A stretch of DNA of 64,000 bases from Chelatococcus sp. YT9 (GTDB lineage Bacteria > Pseudomonadota > Alphaproteobacteria > Rhizobiales > Beijerinckiaceae). This document shows, one piece after another, positions 63,673 through 64,000 of the stretch. The stretch is from the NCBI RefSeq assembly GCF_018398315.1, contig NZ_JAHBRW010000001.1, forward strand, positions 1,918,001 to 1,982,000. Direction: 5' to 3'. Below the pieces are notes generated by a model, which had not been told where the DNA came from, did not search any database, and saw nothing but the letters and a program-made list of their open reading frames with translations. Positions within the stretch are counted from its first letter, which is position 1, and each line of letters opens with the position of its first letter. A program made the position numbers and the translations under genes.

Positions 63673-64000
63673 TCAGAACTTGACGCTGGGGGCGACATCC
63701 AGCGTCTGCCGCGCCTCCGGCCCGACATCGAAGAACTCGCGGGGCGTAAAGCCCATCTGCTGCGCGAAGAGAACGGCGGGGAAAGCCTGGATCGAGGCGT
63801 TGTATTCGCTGACGGCGTTGTTGAAGAAGCGCCGCGCCGAGGCCAGCTTGTTCTCGACGTCAGACAGATCGTTCTGGAGCTGCTGGAAGTTCGCGCTGGC
63901 CTTGAGGTCGGGATAAGCCTCGCCGAGCGCGATGAGCCGCCCGAGAGCGCCGGATAGCTGCTGCTCGGCGGCCGCCTGTTGCTGCGGGCCCTGCGCCGCG
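63673..64000 (-). CDS. LemA family protein (C-terminal part, cut by the window)
   Basis: About 108 C-terminal residues are visible. YPDLKASANFQQLQNDLSDVENKLASARRFFNNAVSEYNASIQAFPAVLFAQQMGF is the characteristic LemA helical region, including the FNxxVxxYN-type motif, followed by FTPREFFDV. LemA proteins are membrane-anchored helical hairpins of unclear function. The gene ends at TGA 63673-63675; its N-terminus lies beyond 64,000. Confidence 0.92.
   Translation of the reverse strand, partial: AAQGPQQQAAAEQQLSGALGRLIALGEAYPDLKASANFQQLQNDLSDVENKLASARRFFNNAVSEYNASIQAFPAVLFAQQMGFTPREFFDVGPEARQTLDVAPSVKF

Noticed and set aside
1..64000. CRISPR array, prophage or insertion sequence
   Set aside because: No regularly spaced repeats, cas-like, integrase, transposase or phage structural genes were seen.

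Overview
The window looks like chromosome of a GC-rich alphaproteobacterium, most probably of the order Hyphomicrobiales (Rhizobiales). The signs are an Irr-type Fur regulator, the cell-cycle regulator GcrA with clustered GANTC (CcrM-type) sites upstream, the long two-domain dCTP deaminase, the argD-argF-hslO gene order, and Rhizobiales-style intergenic palindromes. I cannot name a genus from sequence alone.

Left part (1-14,700). irr and a small secreted DUF1311 protein are followed by an odd AT-rich locus at 1,449-4,344: an MFS exporter, transcribed divergently from a 38-residue peptide gene and a Fe(II)/2-oxoglutarate oxygenase-like gene. This is my best candidate for an undescribed system. 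A copper pair (DUF2946-like protein and PCu(A)C chaperone) and tRNA-Gly(CCC) follow. Next is a seven-gene minus-strand operon (13,768-5,981): taurine/nitrate-type ABC importer parts, a His-rich COG0523 GTPase, a hydantoinase-like amidohydrolase, an MmgE/PrpD protein and an opine-dehydrogenase-like protein, facing a divergent IclR regulator.

Middle part (15,000-37,300) is a catabolic and transport region. It holds an enolase-superfamily enzyme with an M81 (MlrC-type) peptidase, then a GntR regulator divergent from a DapA-like lyase, a SelA-like PLP enzyme, an amidohydrolase and dipeptide-type ABC components. It continues with AhpD/CMD proteins divergent from a LysR regulator, a flavin monooxygenase, an alpha/beta hydrolase, a second dipeptide-type ABC set, an M24 peptidase and a BisC-like molybdoenzyme. 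Neither dipeptide-type ABC set has an ATPase gene in the window.

Right part (37,400-64,000) is mostly core: a CLC chloride transporter, the sulfate importer (cysA, sbp, cysT, cysW), dcd, apaG, argE, argD-argF-hslO, gcrA, and the complete phosphate operon phoR-pstS-pstC-pstA-pstB-phoU-phoB with a clear Pho box in front of pstS. Then come a YbhN/MprF-type membrane protein, ilvD, an acyltransferase-3 family membrane protein, an HtpX-type M48 protease and the C-terminal part of a LemA protein cut by the window edge. Small features added by reading include a 48-residue membrane protein antisense to the end of clc, a short upstream ORF overlapping the dcd start, and several terminators and palindromes.
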